From assembly GCA_963697705.1 (NCBI GenBank), contig CAVOPA010000017.1, forward strand, positions 1,178,001 through 1,242,000: a stretch of DNA of 64,000 nucleotides, given 5' to 3'. Under the pieces are notes generated by a model. It did no database searches. It saw nothing but the letters and a program-made list of their open reading frames with translations, and was not told the DNA's origin. Of this stretch, positions 7,481 through 16,501 are shown piece by piece. This DNA is from CAVUCH01 sp963697705 (lineage in GTDB: Bacteria > Acidobacteriota > Vicinamibacteria > Vicinamibacterales > JAENWD01). How positions within the stretch are numbered: the first letter of the stretch is position 1; every line of letters starts with the position of its first letter. A program made the position numbers and the translations under genes.

Positions 7481-10120
7481 TTACTCCTCTCTGAGGAGTG
7501 TGCTCGGGTCGACTCGGACGGCGCGCACGGCTGGCCAGGCGCACGCGATGACAGCAGTCGTCGCCAGGACAGCGGCGCCAGCTCCTAAAATCGCGGGATC
7601 GCGTGGATCCACTTGATAAAGGATGGCTGACAGGCTGCGCGTCACAGCGACCGCACCGGCGGTACCGAGAATGATCCCAGCGACCGCGAGACGCAAACCG
7701 GTGCCGAGGGTGCTGCGCACGATCTGATCGCCCCGCGCGCCGAGCGCACGTCGGATGGCGGTCTCACGTCGGCGCTGGCTGACGTGGTACGCCATCACGC
7801 CGTAGATACCTGTCACAGCCAGCAGCAGGGCCAGCACACCGAGTGCCGAGAAAAGGAGTCCACGAAATCTCGGTACGGCCGTCGACCGGTGCACGCGATC
7901 GCTCATCGTGGCGACATCGCGCAGCGGCACGTGTGGATCCAGCGACGCCACTATTGCCCTCACAGCGGGTACAAGGGCCACAGGACTCTCGCTGGACTCG
8001 ATGACAATGTACGGGGCCAGCAGCCCCGGGTTTTGCGAATGGGCGAGGTACACCATTGGATTGGGTCCACCCCACGCGCCGTTCTCGTACGGCACGTCTT
8101 TCACGACACCGACGACGGTGATCCAGCGGCTCTTGGGGGTTGGGTCCCAGTCGCCTGCTTTGAGCCGCCGACCGAGCGCATCGCCGCCGGGGAAATGGCG
8201 GCGGACGAAGGCTTCGTTGACGACTGCCACGCTGGTCGAGTTCGCGCGATCCCGCGAGTCGAAGGCTCGCCCGCGAAGGACACGTATCCCCAAAGTGGCG
8301 AAATAGTCCGAGTCGACGACGTTCCACTCGGCGACGTCACTGGGCCCGGCGGCGTTTGGCGTCGCTGCTTCGACGGTGTAGTTGTTGGACATGACGAGCA
8401 GATCGGGCGGAAGAGACATCGCCACGCCGACTGAGCGCACACGCGGCAGCCCGCGCAGTTTGTCTTCGAGGCTGGCCATAAATGTCTGTGCTCGCTCCGC
8501 GGTTGCATACGGTTGTTCGGGCAGGGCAAGACGGAAGGAGAGGACACCCTGAGGGCGAAAGCCGAGATCGGCCTCCTGGAGGCGGAGGAGGCTCTTGACG
8601 ATCAGTCCGGCACTCGTGACGACGGTGAGCGCGAGCGCCACTTCGGCAACCACAAGCGCCTGCCGCATGCGGCCATGACGCACGTCCTCACCCGCCGAGC
8701 GGCTGCCCGCGCGCAACCAGTCGTTGAGTCGAGTCCACGGCAGGCGGAGCACAGGCAACAGCCCCGCAGCGAGCCCTGCGGCGATCCCCGACGCAAGGGC
8801 GAAGAGGACAACGGCGGTATCGACGCCGACTTCCTCAATGCGCGGGACGACGGTCACAGCTTCGGTGCGCACGACGTGCGCGACTCCAACCGTCACAGCG
8901 AGACCTGCGGCACTTCCGATCAGGCCAAGGAGCACGGATTCCGCGAGCAGTTGTCGTACGAGTCGCCCGCGACCGGCTCCTAGCGAAGCCCGTACGGCCA
9001 TCTCGCGCGTGCGCAGTGTGCCGCGCGCCAGCAGCAAGTTGGCGACATTGGCCACCGCGATGAGGAGCACGAGCGCGCCGGCCGCAAACATCAGCAGGAG
9101 TGTCTCCCGTGTGTCGCCAACGAGGACATCCTTCAGCGGACGCAGCCCGTACCGCCAGGTGTCGACGACCCCATACCGATCGCGGAGGACGGGTATCGTC
9201 GCACTGGTGAGCGCTGATTCTGCAGTCGTTGGAGGCGCATCTGAAGCCAATCGCGCGATGGCTTTCAAAAAGAAGGGGCCGCGTCGGGTGGGCTCGTCGA
9301 GCTGCGCGCGTACCCACACACGCTCGTTGCGCCGACCGGGCAGGTTGAAGCCTGTGGGCATGACGCCGACAATCGTGAATGCTTCTCCCTCGAGCGTGAG
9401 ATTCTCGCCCAGGGCGTCGGAGCGCCCCCCGAACCGCTCCCGCCACAGTGATTCGCCGATGAGCACTTCGCGCGACCCACGCTCCGACGAGAAGCCAGCA
9501 CCGATGATGGGGGTCACGCCAAGCACCCGAGGCAGTTCGGGCGTGACAAAGCCCCCTTCGACCACCTCGGGACCGGCAGGAGTCGCCAGAGCGAATCCGC
9601 CATCTGGCAAGTAATAGGCCCCCACGCGGCCAGTCACGAGACTCTGCTCGCGAAGGGCGAGAAAGTCGGCGGGTGACAAGCTCGCCGAGAAGGTTGTCCA
9701 CCAAACACGGATCTCGTAGAGCTGATCAGATCCTGGATACGCCAACGGCCGCAACAGCACGGCCTGGACCACACTGAAGATCGCCGTGGTCCCTCCGATG
9801 CCCAAGGCGAAAGACAGCACGACCGCGGTCGCGAGCCCTGGATTGCGTCGAAGGCCGCGAGCGGCAAGGCGGACATCACGGACCAGTTCTCGAAGGACCT
9901 GCCCCGTGCGACCGTCAGTGACGGCTTCTCTCGCCAGATCGGCCGATCCCACACGAAGGTGGGTCTGACGGCGCGCCGCAGCGGACGACTCAGTCGCACG
10001 TTGCTGTTGCTCCAGTTCGCGTGCGAAGTGATCGCGCAGCTCCTCATCGAGTTCGGCCGTAACGCGTGAAGGCTGCAGCAGCTCACGTAGACGCTCATGG
10101 ACTCCGGCAAGCCATGACAT
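7481..10120 (-). CDS. ADOP-type ABC permease (duplicated FtsX/MacB core)
   Basis: An 879-residue membrane protein. A short prefix domain (LQPSRVTAELDEELRDHFAREL, residues 15-40) is followed by two MacB-PCD/FtsX units. Each has a first transmembrane helix (LATAVVLSFALGIGGTTAIF near residue 98), a large periplasmic domain and a three-helix FtsX block, the last ending in the usual AWPAVRAVRVDPSTLLREE. This is the acidobacterial duplicated orphan permease architecture; no ATPase is encoded beside it. Such permeases are thought to move or sense envelope substrates, but none is well characterised. The PadR gene lies 15 bp upstream in the same operon. The stop codon sits in a hairpin (ACTCCTC/GAGGAGT) that may help end transcription. 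Confidence 0.92.
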   Translation of the reverse strand: MSWLAGVHERLRELLQPSRVTAELDEELRDHFARELEQQQRATESSAAARRQTHLRVGSADLAREAVTDGRTGQVLRELVRDVRLAARGLRRNPGLATAVVLSFALGIGGTTAIFSVVQAVLLRPLAYPGSDQLYEIRVWWTTFSASLSPADFLALREQSLVTGRVGAYYLPDGGFALATPAGPEVVEGGFVTPELPRVLGVTPIIGAGFSSERGSREVLIGESLWRERFGGRSDALGENLTLEGEAFTIVGVMPTGFNLPGRRNERVWVRAQLDEPTRRGPFFLKAIARLASDAPPTTAESALTSATIPVLRDRYGVVDTWRYGLRPLKDVLVGDTRETLLLMFAAGALVLLIAVANVANLLLARGTLRTREMAVRASLGAGRGRLVRQLLAESVLLGLIGSAAGLAVTVGVAHVVRTEAVTVVPRIEEVGVDTAVVLFALASGIAAGLAAGLLPVLRLPWTRLNDWLRAGSRSAGEDVRHGRMRQALVVAEVALALTVVTSAGLIVKSLLRLQEADLGFRPQGVLSFRLALPEQPYATAERAQTFMASLEDKLRGLPRVRSVGVAMSLPPDLLVMSNNYTVEAATPNAAGPSDVAEWNVVDSDYFATLGIRVLRGRAFDSRDRANSTSVAVVNEAFVRRHFPGGDALGRRLKAGDWDPTPKSRWITVVGVVKDVPYENGAWGGPNPMVYLAHSQNPGLLAPYIVIESSESPVALVPAVRAIVASLDPHVPLRDVATMSDRVHRSTAVPRFRGLLFSALGVLALLLAVTGIYGVMAYHVSQRRRETAIRRALGARGDQIVRSTLGTGLRLAVAGIILGTAGAVAVTRSLSAILYQVDPRDPAILGAGAAVLATTAVIACAWPAVRAVRVDPSTLLREE

Positions 10121-10135
10121 GACGGTCTCCGTTCC

Positions 10136-10471
10136 CTACGACTCAGCGCCCAGAATCCGATTCACGGCAACACTCGCACGACTCCACGACGCCCGTTCGG
10201 CATCGAGCTGCCTCCGACCTGATGCGGTCAGTCGGTAGTACCGTGCTCGTCGGCCGTTCTCGGTCGTGCGCCATTCCGCGGTGATCCACCCTCTTCGCAG
10301 AAGTCGGTGCACCGCCGGATACAGCGTTCCGGTCTGGAGACGAAACACGTCGCGCGAGAGCTGAGCAATGCGTTCACCGATTCCCCAGCCATGCATCGGC
10401 GCCGTTTCCAGAGCCTTCAGAATGAGCATGTCGAGCGTGCCCTTGAGCACGTCCTGCGATTCGCGATTCAT
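10136..10471 (-). CDS. PadR-family transcriptional regulator
   Basis: A 111-residue winged-helix protein starting at ATG 10471, which has GGAGC 6 bp upstream. It reads QDVLKGTLDMLILKALE, then GWGIGERIAQLS, then the wing region LQTGTLYPAVHRLLRRGWI and ENGRRARYYRLTASGRRQL, all typical PadR signatures. It is the first gene of an operon with the ADOP permease (15-bp gap) and is probably its autoregulated repressor. The open frame extends upstream to 10705, but that part is low-complexity repeat and is not coding. The effector ligand is unknown. Confidence 0.93.
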   Translation of the reverse strand: MNRESQDVLKGTLDMLILKALETAPMHGWGIGERIAQLSRDVFRLQTGTLYPAVHRLLRRGWITAEWRTTENGRRARYYRLTASGRRQLDAERASWSRASVAVNRILGAES

Positions 10472-10484
10472 AACAGCTCCCGTC

Positions 10485-10508
10485 GTATTGATACTGTAGA
10501 ATACATAC
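10485..10508. promoter_or_regulatory. Candidate PadR operator/promoter
   Basis: GTATTGATAC (10485-10494) is an imperfect GTAT/ATAC dyad, followed by GTAGAATACATAC (10496-10508). The segment lies 14-37 bp upstream of the PadR start and is AT-rich against a GC-rich background, as expected for a promoter with overlapping dyads. PadR proteins often bind ATAC/GTAT dyads in their own promoter; the assignment here is inference. Confidence 0.5.
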
Positions 10509-10634
10509 GGGAGAGAGCACTCGTCAATGGTCGACGACCGACGTCGCCGAGGGCGATTCGGTCGCTGTGATGGGCTGTGACTGTGCATCGACGTGCCCAC
10601 CCACGAGCCGCTGGATAACCAATGTAGAACCGCG

Positions 10635-10662
10635 GCATTTTGCATTTTGCATTGAGCATTCA
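10635..10662. repeat. Heptanucleotide tandem tract (GCATTTT-like)
   Basis: Four copies of a 7-bp unit: GCATTTT, GCATTTT, GCATTGA, GCATTCA. It lies in the divergent gap between the PadR gene (minus) and the response regulator (plus). Confidence 0.85.
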
Positions 10663-10722
10663 GGCTGCGTCTTTCAGCAGCCTGTGAGTCCGCTGCCGGC
10701 CGCAACTGCGCCAGAATGACGT

Positions 10723-11454
10723 ATGACCGACTCCGCTTCGCGCCTCCGCGCGCTCATCGTCGAAGACGACGGTGCGATCCGGGAAATCCTCGCGCTGCAC
10801 CTCGGACTCGCCGGCTTCGAGGTTGACGATGTGGGCGACGGGCGTATGGCGCTCGACCGTATCCGGCAGCAGCGGTTCGACCTGCTGCTGCTCGACGTCA
10901 TGCTCCCCGGTCTCGATGGCGTATCCCTCTGCCGCGCGGCGCGGCGGCAGGGGCCGAACGTCGACACGCCCATCCTGATGCTCACTGCCCGCGACAGCGA
11001 GTCGGACACGGTTGTCGGCCTGGAAAGCGGAGCGGACGACTACCTGACGAAGCCGTTCGGCGTGCGCGAGCTGCAGGCGCGCGTCGGCGCGCTGATGCGG
11101 AGGCACCAGCGCGCGAATGCCGGTGGCGGCAACGCCCCGAAGCTGACGCGACGGACCGGGGCCGGCCAGATCAGCATCGACGCCGAGCGGCGCGAGGTGA
11201 CCGTGCGCGGAGAGCGCGTCGAGCTGACCAAGCAGGAGTTCGACGTGCTCTATCAGCTCGCCGCGCGGCCGGGCGTCGTCTTTCCGCGGGCCGCGCTTCT
11301 GCAGAAGGTCTGGAGCGACGACACCTACGTGACCGAGCGCACCGTCGACACGATCGTCAGCCGCGTGCGGAAGAAGATCGAGCAGGACCCGCACGACCCC
11401 GAGCTGATCCTGACTGCCTGGGGGGTGGGCTACAAGTTCGCCGACGCCGACTGA
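10723..11454 (+). CDS. OmpR/PhoB-family response regulator
   Basis: A 243-residue two-domain regulator. The receiver has the acidic pair ED at residues 14-15, the phospho-acceptor D58 in LLLLDVMLPG, the switch Thr in LMLTARD and K110 in YLTKPF. The C-terminal winged helix (about 145-240) has VELTKQEFDVLYQLA and TVDTIVSRVRKKIE. It is cytoplasmic and DNA-binding once phosphorylated. Its probable partner kinase is encoded convergently at 11430-12953, and the two 3' ends overlap by 25 bp. The expected target is the MacAB-kinase operon on the opposite strand. Family assignment is certain; the target is inferred from position. Confidence 0.96.
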   Translation: MTDSASRLRALIVEDDGAIREILALHLGLAGFEVDDVGDGRMALDRIRQQRFDLLLLDVMLPGLDGVSLCRAARRQGPNVDTPILMLTARDSESDTVVGLESGADDYLTKPFGVRELQARVGALMRRHQRANAGGGNAPKLTRRTGAGQISIDAERREVTVRGERVELTKQEFDVLYQLAARPGVVFPRAALLQKVWSDDTYVTERTVDTIVSRVRKKIEQDPHDPELILTAWGVGYKFADAD

Positions 11455-12953
11455 GGCACCGCCGCGGCAGGTGCGGGCTGCGGCAGCGCAATCGTGAAGA
11501 CCGTGTGCCCCGGCGCACTCGCCACGCCGACCGTGCCACCGTGCCGTTCGACGATGGCTTTCACGATCGACAGGCCGAGTCCGCTGCCGGCAGCGCCGCC
11601 GGGCCGTGACGGGTCCACCTTGTAGAAGCGATCGAACACGTGCGGCAGGTGCTCCGGCGCGATGCCGGCGCCCGTGTCCGACACCGACAGGACGACCTCG
11701 TGGCCCGCCCGAGCGGCGGCGAGCGCGATCCGCCCGCCGTCAGGCGTGTGGCGCAGCGCGTTGGCCACCAGGTTGTCGATCACCTGGTCGATGCGATGCG
11801 GGTCCGCGGTCAGCTGGTCGGCATCAGCATCCACTGCCAGGTCGATCCTGATTGCGCGCGCCTCGGCTTCGCGCTCGTGCCGGGCGGCAACCTGCTGATA
11901 CAGGCGCTCGATCGAGAACACCCGCACGTCAGGCGTGCTGACCCCATTCTCATACCGCGCGAGATCCAGCAGATCGCTGACGATGCGATCGAGCCGCCGC
12001 GTCTCCTGCTCGATGGTCTGGAAGTAACGCTCACGGCGCCCGATGTCCGCGGCGATCTCCGGCATCTGCAGCGTCTCGATGTAGGCGCGGATGGACGTGA
12101 GCGGTGTCTTCAGCTCGTGTGACACGTCGGCCAGCATCTGCCGCCGGAGCCGATCAGAGGTGCGCAGCGCCTCGTCGCGCGCCGCGAGCTCCTGCGCCAT
12201 CCGGTTGAAGGCCTGCGACACGCGCGCGATCTCGTCAACGCCGTTCTCGGGCGCGCGCGCCCGCAGGTCGCCACGGCCAAGCTGTTCGGCGGCGTGCTCG
12301 AGCGCCTGCAGCCGTCGCCGCGCGGGCGTGAAGACGATGAGGGCGGCGAGGATGGTGCCCCCGATGAGGATGATCGTTCCGGGCCAGGACAGCCAGCGTT
12401 GCAGCGTCATCAGCACGCCCCCGCGCCGCGACAGCAGCACCACGAGACCTTGCAGCTGACCATCGACCTCGATTGGCGCCGCCTCGACGGGTCCGCGCAG
12501 GCGCGGCCGCGGACCGTGAAACGCGGCCGTGTCGCCGGCGAGCGCCGCCTCCGCCGATCGGCGCACCGCCGGCGGCAGCTGGCCGATGCCGTTGGTCGCG
12601 AGACGGCCGTCCCGCAACAGGACGAACAGGGCATACGGCCCACGGCCGTAGTGCGCCTGCAGGTGAGGCGTGAGGTCCAGCTCCGGGTTGCTCTCGAGCA
12701 CGGTCGCGATGTCGGCGGCGGCAGCGACGGCGACGTTTCTGGGCGACCGGCTCGGGTCCTGTGCGTTCCAGCGCGTGATCATGTAGCTGAACATGAGGCT
12801 CTGCGCCACGATCACCCCGAGCATCACGAGCACGAAGCTGGCGGCGATGCGCCAGTAGAAACTACGGATCCACCGCATCGGCGCCGGCGAGAAGGGCAGC
12901 GTCATAGAGGTGCTTTCATCGACCTGTCCTGCACGGTTCGCGGGTGACTTCAA
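11430..12953 (-). CDS. Sensor histidine kinase
   Basis: About 507 residues if ATG 12953 is used (ATG 12905 and 12878 are alternatives; 12953 lies 14 bp after the permease stop). Domains in order: transmembrane segment 35-58, periplasmic sensor about 60-180, second transmembrane segment 192-208, HAMP about 210-262, dimerisation domain with phospho-acceptor H279 in ADVSHELKTPLTS, then the ATPase with the N-box NLVANALRHTPDGG and the DTGAGI and GLGLSIV glycine boxes. It is the last gene of the MacA-MacB-permease operon, suggesting it monitors the compound exported by that pump. The 3' end is antisense to the last 25 bp of the response-regulator gene. Confidence 0.93.
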   Translation of the reverse strand: MKSPANRAGQVDESTSMTLPFSPAPMRWIRSFYWRIAASFVLVMLGVIVAQSLMFSYMITRWNAQDPSRSPRNVAVAAAADIATVLESNPELDLTPHLQAHYGRGPYALFVLLRDGRLATNGIGQLPPAVRRSAEAALAGDTAAFHGPRPRLRGPVEAAPIEVDGQLQGLVVLLSRRGGVLMTLQRWLSWPGTIILIGGTILAALIVFTPARRRLQALEHAAEQLGRGDLRARAPENGVDEIARVSQAFNRMAQELAARDEALRTSDRLRRQMLADVSHELKTPLTSIRAYIETLQMPEIAADIGRRERYFQTIEQETRRLDRIVSDLLDLARYENGVSTPDVRVFSIERLYQQVAARHEREAEARAIRIDLAVDADADQLTADPHRIDQVIDNLVANALRHTPDGGRIALAAARAGHEVVLSVSDTGAGIAPEHLPHVFDRFYKVDPSRPGGAAGSGLGLSIVKAIVERHGGTVGVASAPGHTVFTIALPQPAPAAAVPQSASANL

Positions 12954-12966
12954 CGAGCTTGCGCCC

Positions 12967-14187
12967 TCACTCGAAGCGCAACGCCTCGATCGGACTCAGT
13001 CGCGCCGCCTTGTGGGCGGGGTAGTAGCCGAAGAAGATGCCGATCGCCGCGGCGCACCCGAACGACAGCAGCACCGCGCCCCAGGTCACGACCGTGGACC
13101 ACTGCATCACCTGGCTGACTCCCCATGATGCGGCGAACCCGAGGATCACGCCGAGTGCGCCGCCGCCGAGCGACAGCACGATGGCTTCGACGAGGAACTG
13201 CAGCAGCACGTCGACGTCCCGCGCCCCAATCGACAGCCGCAGGCCGATCTCGCGCGTGCGCTCGGTCACGGACACCAGCATGATGTTCATGATCCCGATG
13301 CCGCCAACGAGCAGGGAGACCGCCGCGATGCTGGCGAGCAGGTACGTCATCGTCGTCGTGGTGGCCGTCAGCATCGAGGCAAACTCCTCGAGCGTGCGCA
13401 CCGAGAAGTCGTCCTCGTCGCCAGCACGGATGTGGTGACGCTCGCGCAGCACCTGACGGATCGCCTCGGTCATGTCGGGCAGGGACACGCCGTCTGCCGC
13501 GGATATGGTGATGCTCGAGATGTGCTGCACGCCCTGGAGCCTCTTCTGGACGGTCGTGTACGGCACCGTCACCGTGTCGTCCTGGTCCTGTCCGGGCATG
13601 GCCGACTGGCCCTTGCTCGCGAGCACGCCCAGCACGTGGAACGGCTGGTTCTTGATCCGGATCGTGGCGCCCGTCGGGTCGGCGCCGGCGCCGAACAGCT
13701 GGTCACGCGCGACCGAGCCGAGCACGGCCACTTTCGCCGCCCGCGACACGTCGTGCGCCGTGAAGAACGCGCCGAACTGCAGCGGCCACGCGCGGATGTC
13801 GGGCAGCTCGGCGCTCGTGCCCTGCACCTGGGTGTTCCAGTTGCCGCCGTCCGCCACGACCTGTGTCCGGCTGTTCAGCCCCGGCGACAGGTAGCGGACC
13901 CCGGGCACGTTCTGCCGGATGGCGTCCGCATCGGCCGCCGTCAGCGTCGTGGTCGCACCCTGGCCGCCGCGCACCGGGCCGAAACCTGCACCGGCCGACA
14001 CGTTCACGATATTCGTCCCGGCGGTCTTGATCTGGTTCTCGATCGACGAGCGGGCGCCCGTGCCGATTGCGACCATCACGATCACGGCGGCGACGCCGAT
14101 GACCATGCCGAGCGCGGTCAGCGCCGTTCGCATGCCGTTCCGTCGCAGGGCGCGCACGGCGATCGCCAACGTGTTCCACAAAGACAT
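12967..14187 (-). CDS. MacB-like ABC transporter permease
   Basis: A 406-residue membrane protein. It has a first helix (MRTALTALGMVIGVAAVIVM), a periplasmic MacB-PCD domain (about 50-270) and three C-terminal helices starting YLLASIAAVSLLVGGIGIMN, with the signature SVTERTREIGLRLSIGAR. Start ATG 14187 lies 11 bp after the ATPase stop. In this layout the permease and ATPase are separate polypeptides instead of fused as in Escherichia coli MacB. With the periplasmic adaptor and an outer-membrane channel encoded elsewhere, it should form a tripartite pump for peptides, macrolides or other envelope molecules. Confidence 0.94.
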   Translation of the reverse strand: MSLWNTLAIAVRALRRNGMRTALTALGMVIGVAAVIVMVAIGTGARSSIENQIKTAGTNIVNVSAGAGFGPVRGGQGATTTLTAADADAIRQNVPGVRYLSPGLNSRTQVVADGGNWNTQVQGTSAELPDIRAWPLQFGAFFTAHDVSRAAKVAVLGSVARDQLFGAGADPTGATIRIKNQPFHVLGVLASKGQSAMPGQDQDDTVTVPYTTVQKRLQGVQHISSITISAADGVSLPDMTEAIRQVLRERHHIRAGDEDDFSVRTLEEFASMLTATTTTMTYLLASIAAVSLLVGGIGIMNIMLVSVTERTREIGLRLSIGARDVDVLLQFLVEAIVLSLGGGALGVILGFAASWGVSQVMQWSTVVTWGAVLLSFGCAAAIGIFFGYYPAHKAARLSPIEALRFE

Positions 14188-14198
14188 GGCGTGCGTCC

Positions 14199-14957
14199 TC
14201 AGGCGCTGAGCGCGTCCGCATCGGCGGAGGCGTCGAACGCCAGCAGTTCGTCCTCTGCCCGGCGGCGCGTCGCCACCGGCGTGTCGCTGCGCACCCGGCC
14301 GTCGCGGAATGCCACGATGCGCGTCCCGTACTCCGCGATTTCCATTTCGTGGGTCACGAGCACGATCGTGAGCCCCTGCGAGTTCAGGCGCTGGAAGATG
14401 CCCATCACCTCGATGCTCGTGCGCGTGTCGAGGTTGCCCGTCGGTTCGTCCGCCAGCAGCAGCACGGGATTGTTCACGAGCGCCCGGGCGATCGCCACAC
14501 GCTGCTGCTGGCCGCCCGACAGTTGGTTCGGATGATGATCCAGCCGTTCGCCGAGCCCGACCGCTTCGAGCGCCTGGGTCGCGCGCGCCCGCCGCTCGGC
14601 GGCGGCCACGCGCGGACCGTACAGCATCGGCAACTCCACGTTCTCGAGCGCCGTGGTCCGGGGCAGCAGGTTGAACCCCTGGAACACGAAGCCGATCTCC
14701 CGGTTCCTGACATGCGCCAGCTTGCGGGGATCGAGCGTCGCGACGTCGTGACCGTTCAGCAGGTACTGTCCGCGGGTCGGCCGATCGAGACACCCGAGCA
14801 CGTGCATCAGCGTCGACTTGCCGGAGCCCGACGGCCCGGTGAGCACGACGAACTCGCCCGGCTGCACGTCGAGCGTGATGCCCCGGAGCGCGTGCACCTG
14901 CACCTCGCCGAGCGCGTAGAGTTTTTCGATCTCGCGCAGTGCGATCACGGGTGTCAT
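14199..14957 (-). CDS. MacB/LolD-type ABC transporter ATPase
   Basis: A 252-residue cytoplasmic ATPase. Walker A GPSGSGKST is at residues 41-49, the Q-loop VFQGFNLLP near 91, the ABC signature LSGGQQQR from 146 and Walker B LLLADEPTGNLD from 167, with the switch histidine in LVTHEME. It powers the permease encoded 11 bp downstream, and its start overlaps the stop of the MacA-like gene by 4 bp (ATGA), so it is translationally coupled. The C-terminal tail of about 25 residues beyond the usual domain is acidic and unassigned. Confidence 0.96.
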   Translation of the reverse strand: MTPVIALREIEKLYALGEVQVHALRGITLDVQPGEFVVLTGPSGSGKSTLMHVLGCLDRPTRGQYLLNGHDVATLDPRKLAHVRNREIGFVFQGFNLLPRTTALENVELPMLYGPRVAAAERRARATQALEAVGLGERLDHHPNQLSGGQQQRVAIARALVNNPVLLLADEPTGNLDTRTSIEVMGIFQRLNSQGLTIVLVTHEMEIAEYGTRIVAFRDGRVRSDTPVATRRRAEDELLAFDASADADALSA

Positions 14958-16228
14958 CGCGCGCCTCCCTGTGCCGGCCGCGCACTGCCGGAAGTGCTCC
15001 TGCCCGGCCGCTGCGGAATCAGCGGCGAGCCGCTCGAGCGCGCGGCGGTGGTGCCTGCCGCCACTCCCGTGACCACGCGTGCTCCCTCCCGCAGATCCCC
15101 ACCGGTGATGGCCGTCAGGGTCCCGTCGCTGATGCCGGTCTGCACAGCGACGCGGTCCAGCCCGTCATCGCCGAGCAGCCACACCGCCTGCCGACGAACG
15201 TCCGCGCGGCGCGGCTGCCGCTCCGGATTGTTCGGGCCCGTTGACGCGGCGCGTTCTGTGCCAGCGGCCGATTCCGCGGCCGGCCTGAAGCGCAGCGCCG
15301 CGTTCGGCACACGCAGCACCTGGTCGGCCCGGGCGATCTCGATCGTCACGTTCGCCGTCATGCCCGGCTTCAGCTTCAGCTCGGGATTCGGCACATCGAT
15401 CACGGTGATGTAGCTCACCACGTTCTGCTCGACGACGGGATCGAGACGCACCTGTCGGACCGTGCCGGTGAACACCTGGTCGCGGTACGCGTCGACCTGG
15501 AAGCTGACCTGCTGTCCGGGCCGGATCTGGCCGATGTCGCCCTCGTCCACGCTCGCGTTCACCTGCATGCGGGTGAGGTCTTCGGCCAGCACGAACAGCG
15601 TTGGCGCCTGCATCGTCGCCGCGACAGTCTGTCCGACGTCGACGTTGCGCGACACCACGATCCCGTCGACCGGGGCGGTGATGATGGCGTGATCGAGGTT
15701 CACGCGAGTCTGGTCGACCGCCGCGCGGGCCTGCCCGACCTGTGCCCGTGCGGACTTCAGCGCCGCTTCCGCCTGTCGCGCGGTGGTGCGCGCCGTGTCC
15801 AGGTCGCTCGCCGGGATCAGTTGCTGGGAGCTCAACTCCTCGGCGCGGCGAAGCTTCGCATTGGCGTCGTCGACCTCGACGGCCGCGCGCTCCGCATCGG
15901 CCTGCAGCCGCTGCACGGTGGCTTCGGCCTGCTCGACCTGGGTCTGGAACAGCGACGGCTCCAGCCGGGCGAGCACCTCGCCCTTGCGCACGTGCGAGTT
16001 GAAGTCTGCGTGCAGCGAGCTGATCGTCCCGGACACCTGCGAACCGACCGCGACCGTGGTCACCGCCTGGAGCGTGCCGGTGGCCTGCACGCGCTCCAGG
16101 ACCTGTCCACTCGTGATGGTGGCCGTCGTGTACGTGGGCGGTGAGGCGCCGGCGTGTTTGTAGTAGGCGGCCAGCCCGACGGCTCCGGCGACTATGACAG
16201 CAAGCACCAGCAGAATGAGTCTCTTCAT
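14954..16228 (-). CDS. MacA-like periplasmic adaptor (RND/ABC membrane fusion protein)
   Basis: A 424-residue protein with an N-terminal membrane anchor (LILLVLAVIVAGAVGLAAYY), a barrel-sandwich lipoyl half starting GTLQAVTTVAVGSQVSGTI, a coiled-coil hairpin (about 85-165, rich in Ala/Glu/Gln), the second lipoyl half with ITAPVDGIVVSRNVDVGQTV, and beta-barrel and membrane-proximal domains. It bridges the inner-membrane ABC unit to an outer-membrane channel. It is the first gene of the operon macA-macB ATPase-permease-kinase. The Pro/Ser/Gly-rich C-terminal tail is not conserved. No TolC gene lies in the window. Confidence 0.94.
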   Translation of the reverse strand: MKRLILLVLAVIVAGAVGLAAYYKHAGASPPTYTTATITSGQVLERVQATGTLQAVTTVAVGSQVSGTISSLHADFNSHVRKGEVLARLEPSLFQTQVEQAEATVQRLQADAERAAVEVDDANAKLRRAEELSSQQLIPASDLDTARTTARQAEAALKSARAQVGQARAAVDQTRVNLDHAIITAPVDGIVVSRNVDVGQTVAATMQAPTLFVLAEDLTRMQVNASVDEGDIGQIRPGQQVSFQVDAYRDQVFTGTVRQVRLDPVVEQNVVSYITVIDVPNPELKLKPGMTANVTIEIARADQVLRVPNAALRFRPAAESAAGTERAASTGPNNPERQPRRADVRRQAVWLLGDDGLDRVAVQTGISDGTLTAITGGDLREGARVVTGVAAGTTAARSSGSPLIPQRPGRSTSGSARPAQGGAR

Positions 16229-16362
16229 ATCGTCCTTCCCTCTGTGTCATTGAACGGGAAAGCCATGGAGGCGGCGTCGCTGAGATGTCAAAGAAGTGTG
16301 ACGGCGTTAAGTCCGCACCGCCGCGTGCAGCGACCGAACTGAACGACTGGGCACTCGGCTTC

Positions 16363-16387
16363 TGTAGTGCCCGCCTTCAGTCGGGCC
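16363..16387. repeat. Single REP-like palindrome
   Basis: One copy of the TTCA-loop palindrome, preceded by GTAGTGCC, with one arm mismatch (TCAGTCGGGC). It lies in the divergent gap between the MacA-like gene and the secreted gene at 16502. The rest of the 270-bp gap shows no gene. Confidence 0.8.
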
Positions 16388-16501
16388 ACGCGCGGACGGC
16401 CGGGCTTGGTGCTCTGTTGCCGGCACCCACGTTGCACGGATTAACGATGCTGGGCTCGCCCCACGGCCCAGTCACCCGCGGACCTAAAAGGAGGAAATTA
16501 G

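Noticed and set aside
13432..14535. A 367-codon plus-strand frame
   Set aside because: Antisense to the MacB permease and ATPase genes; low-complexity composition without motifs.
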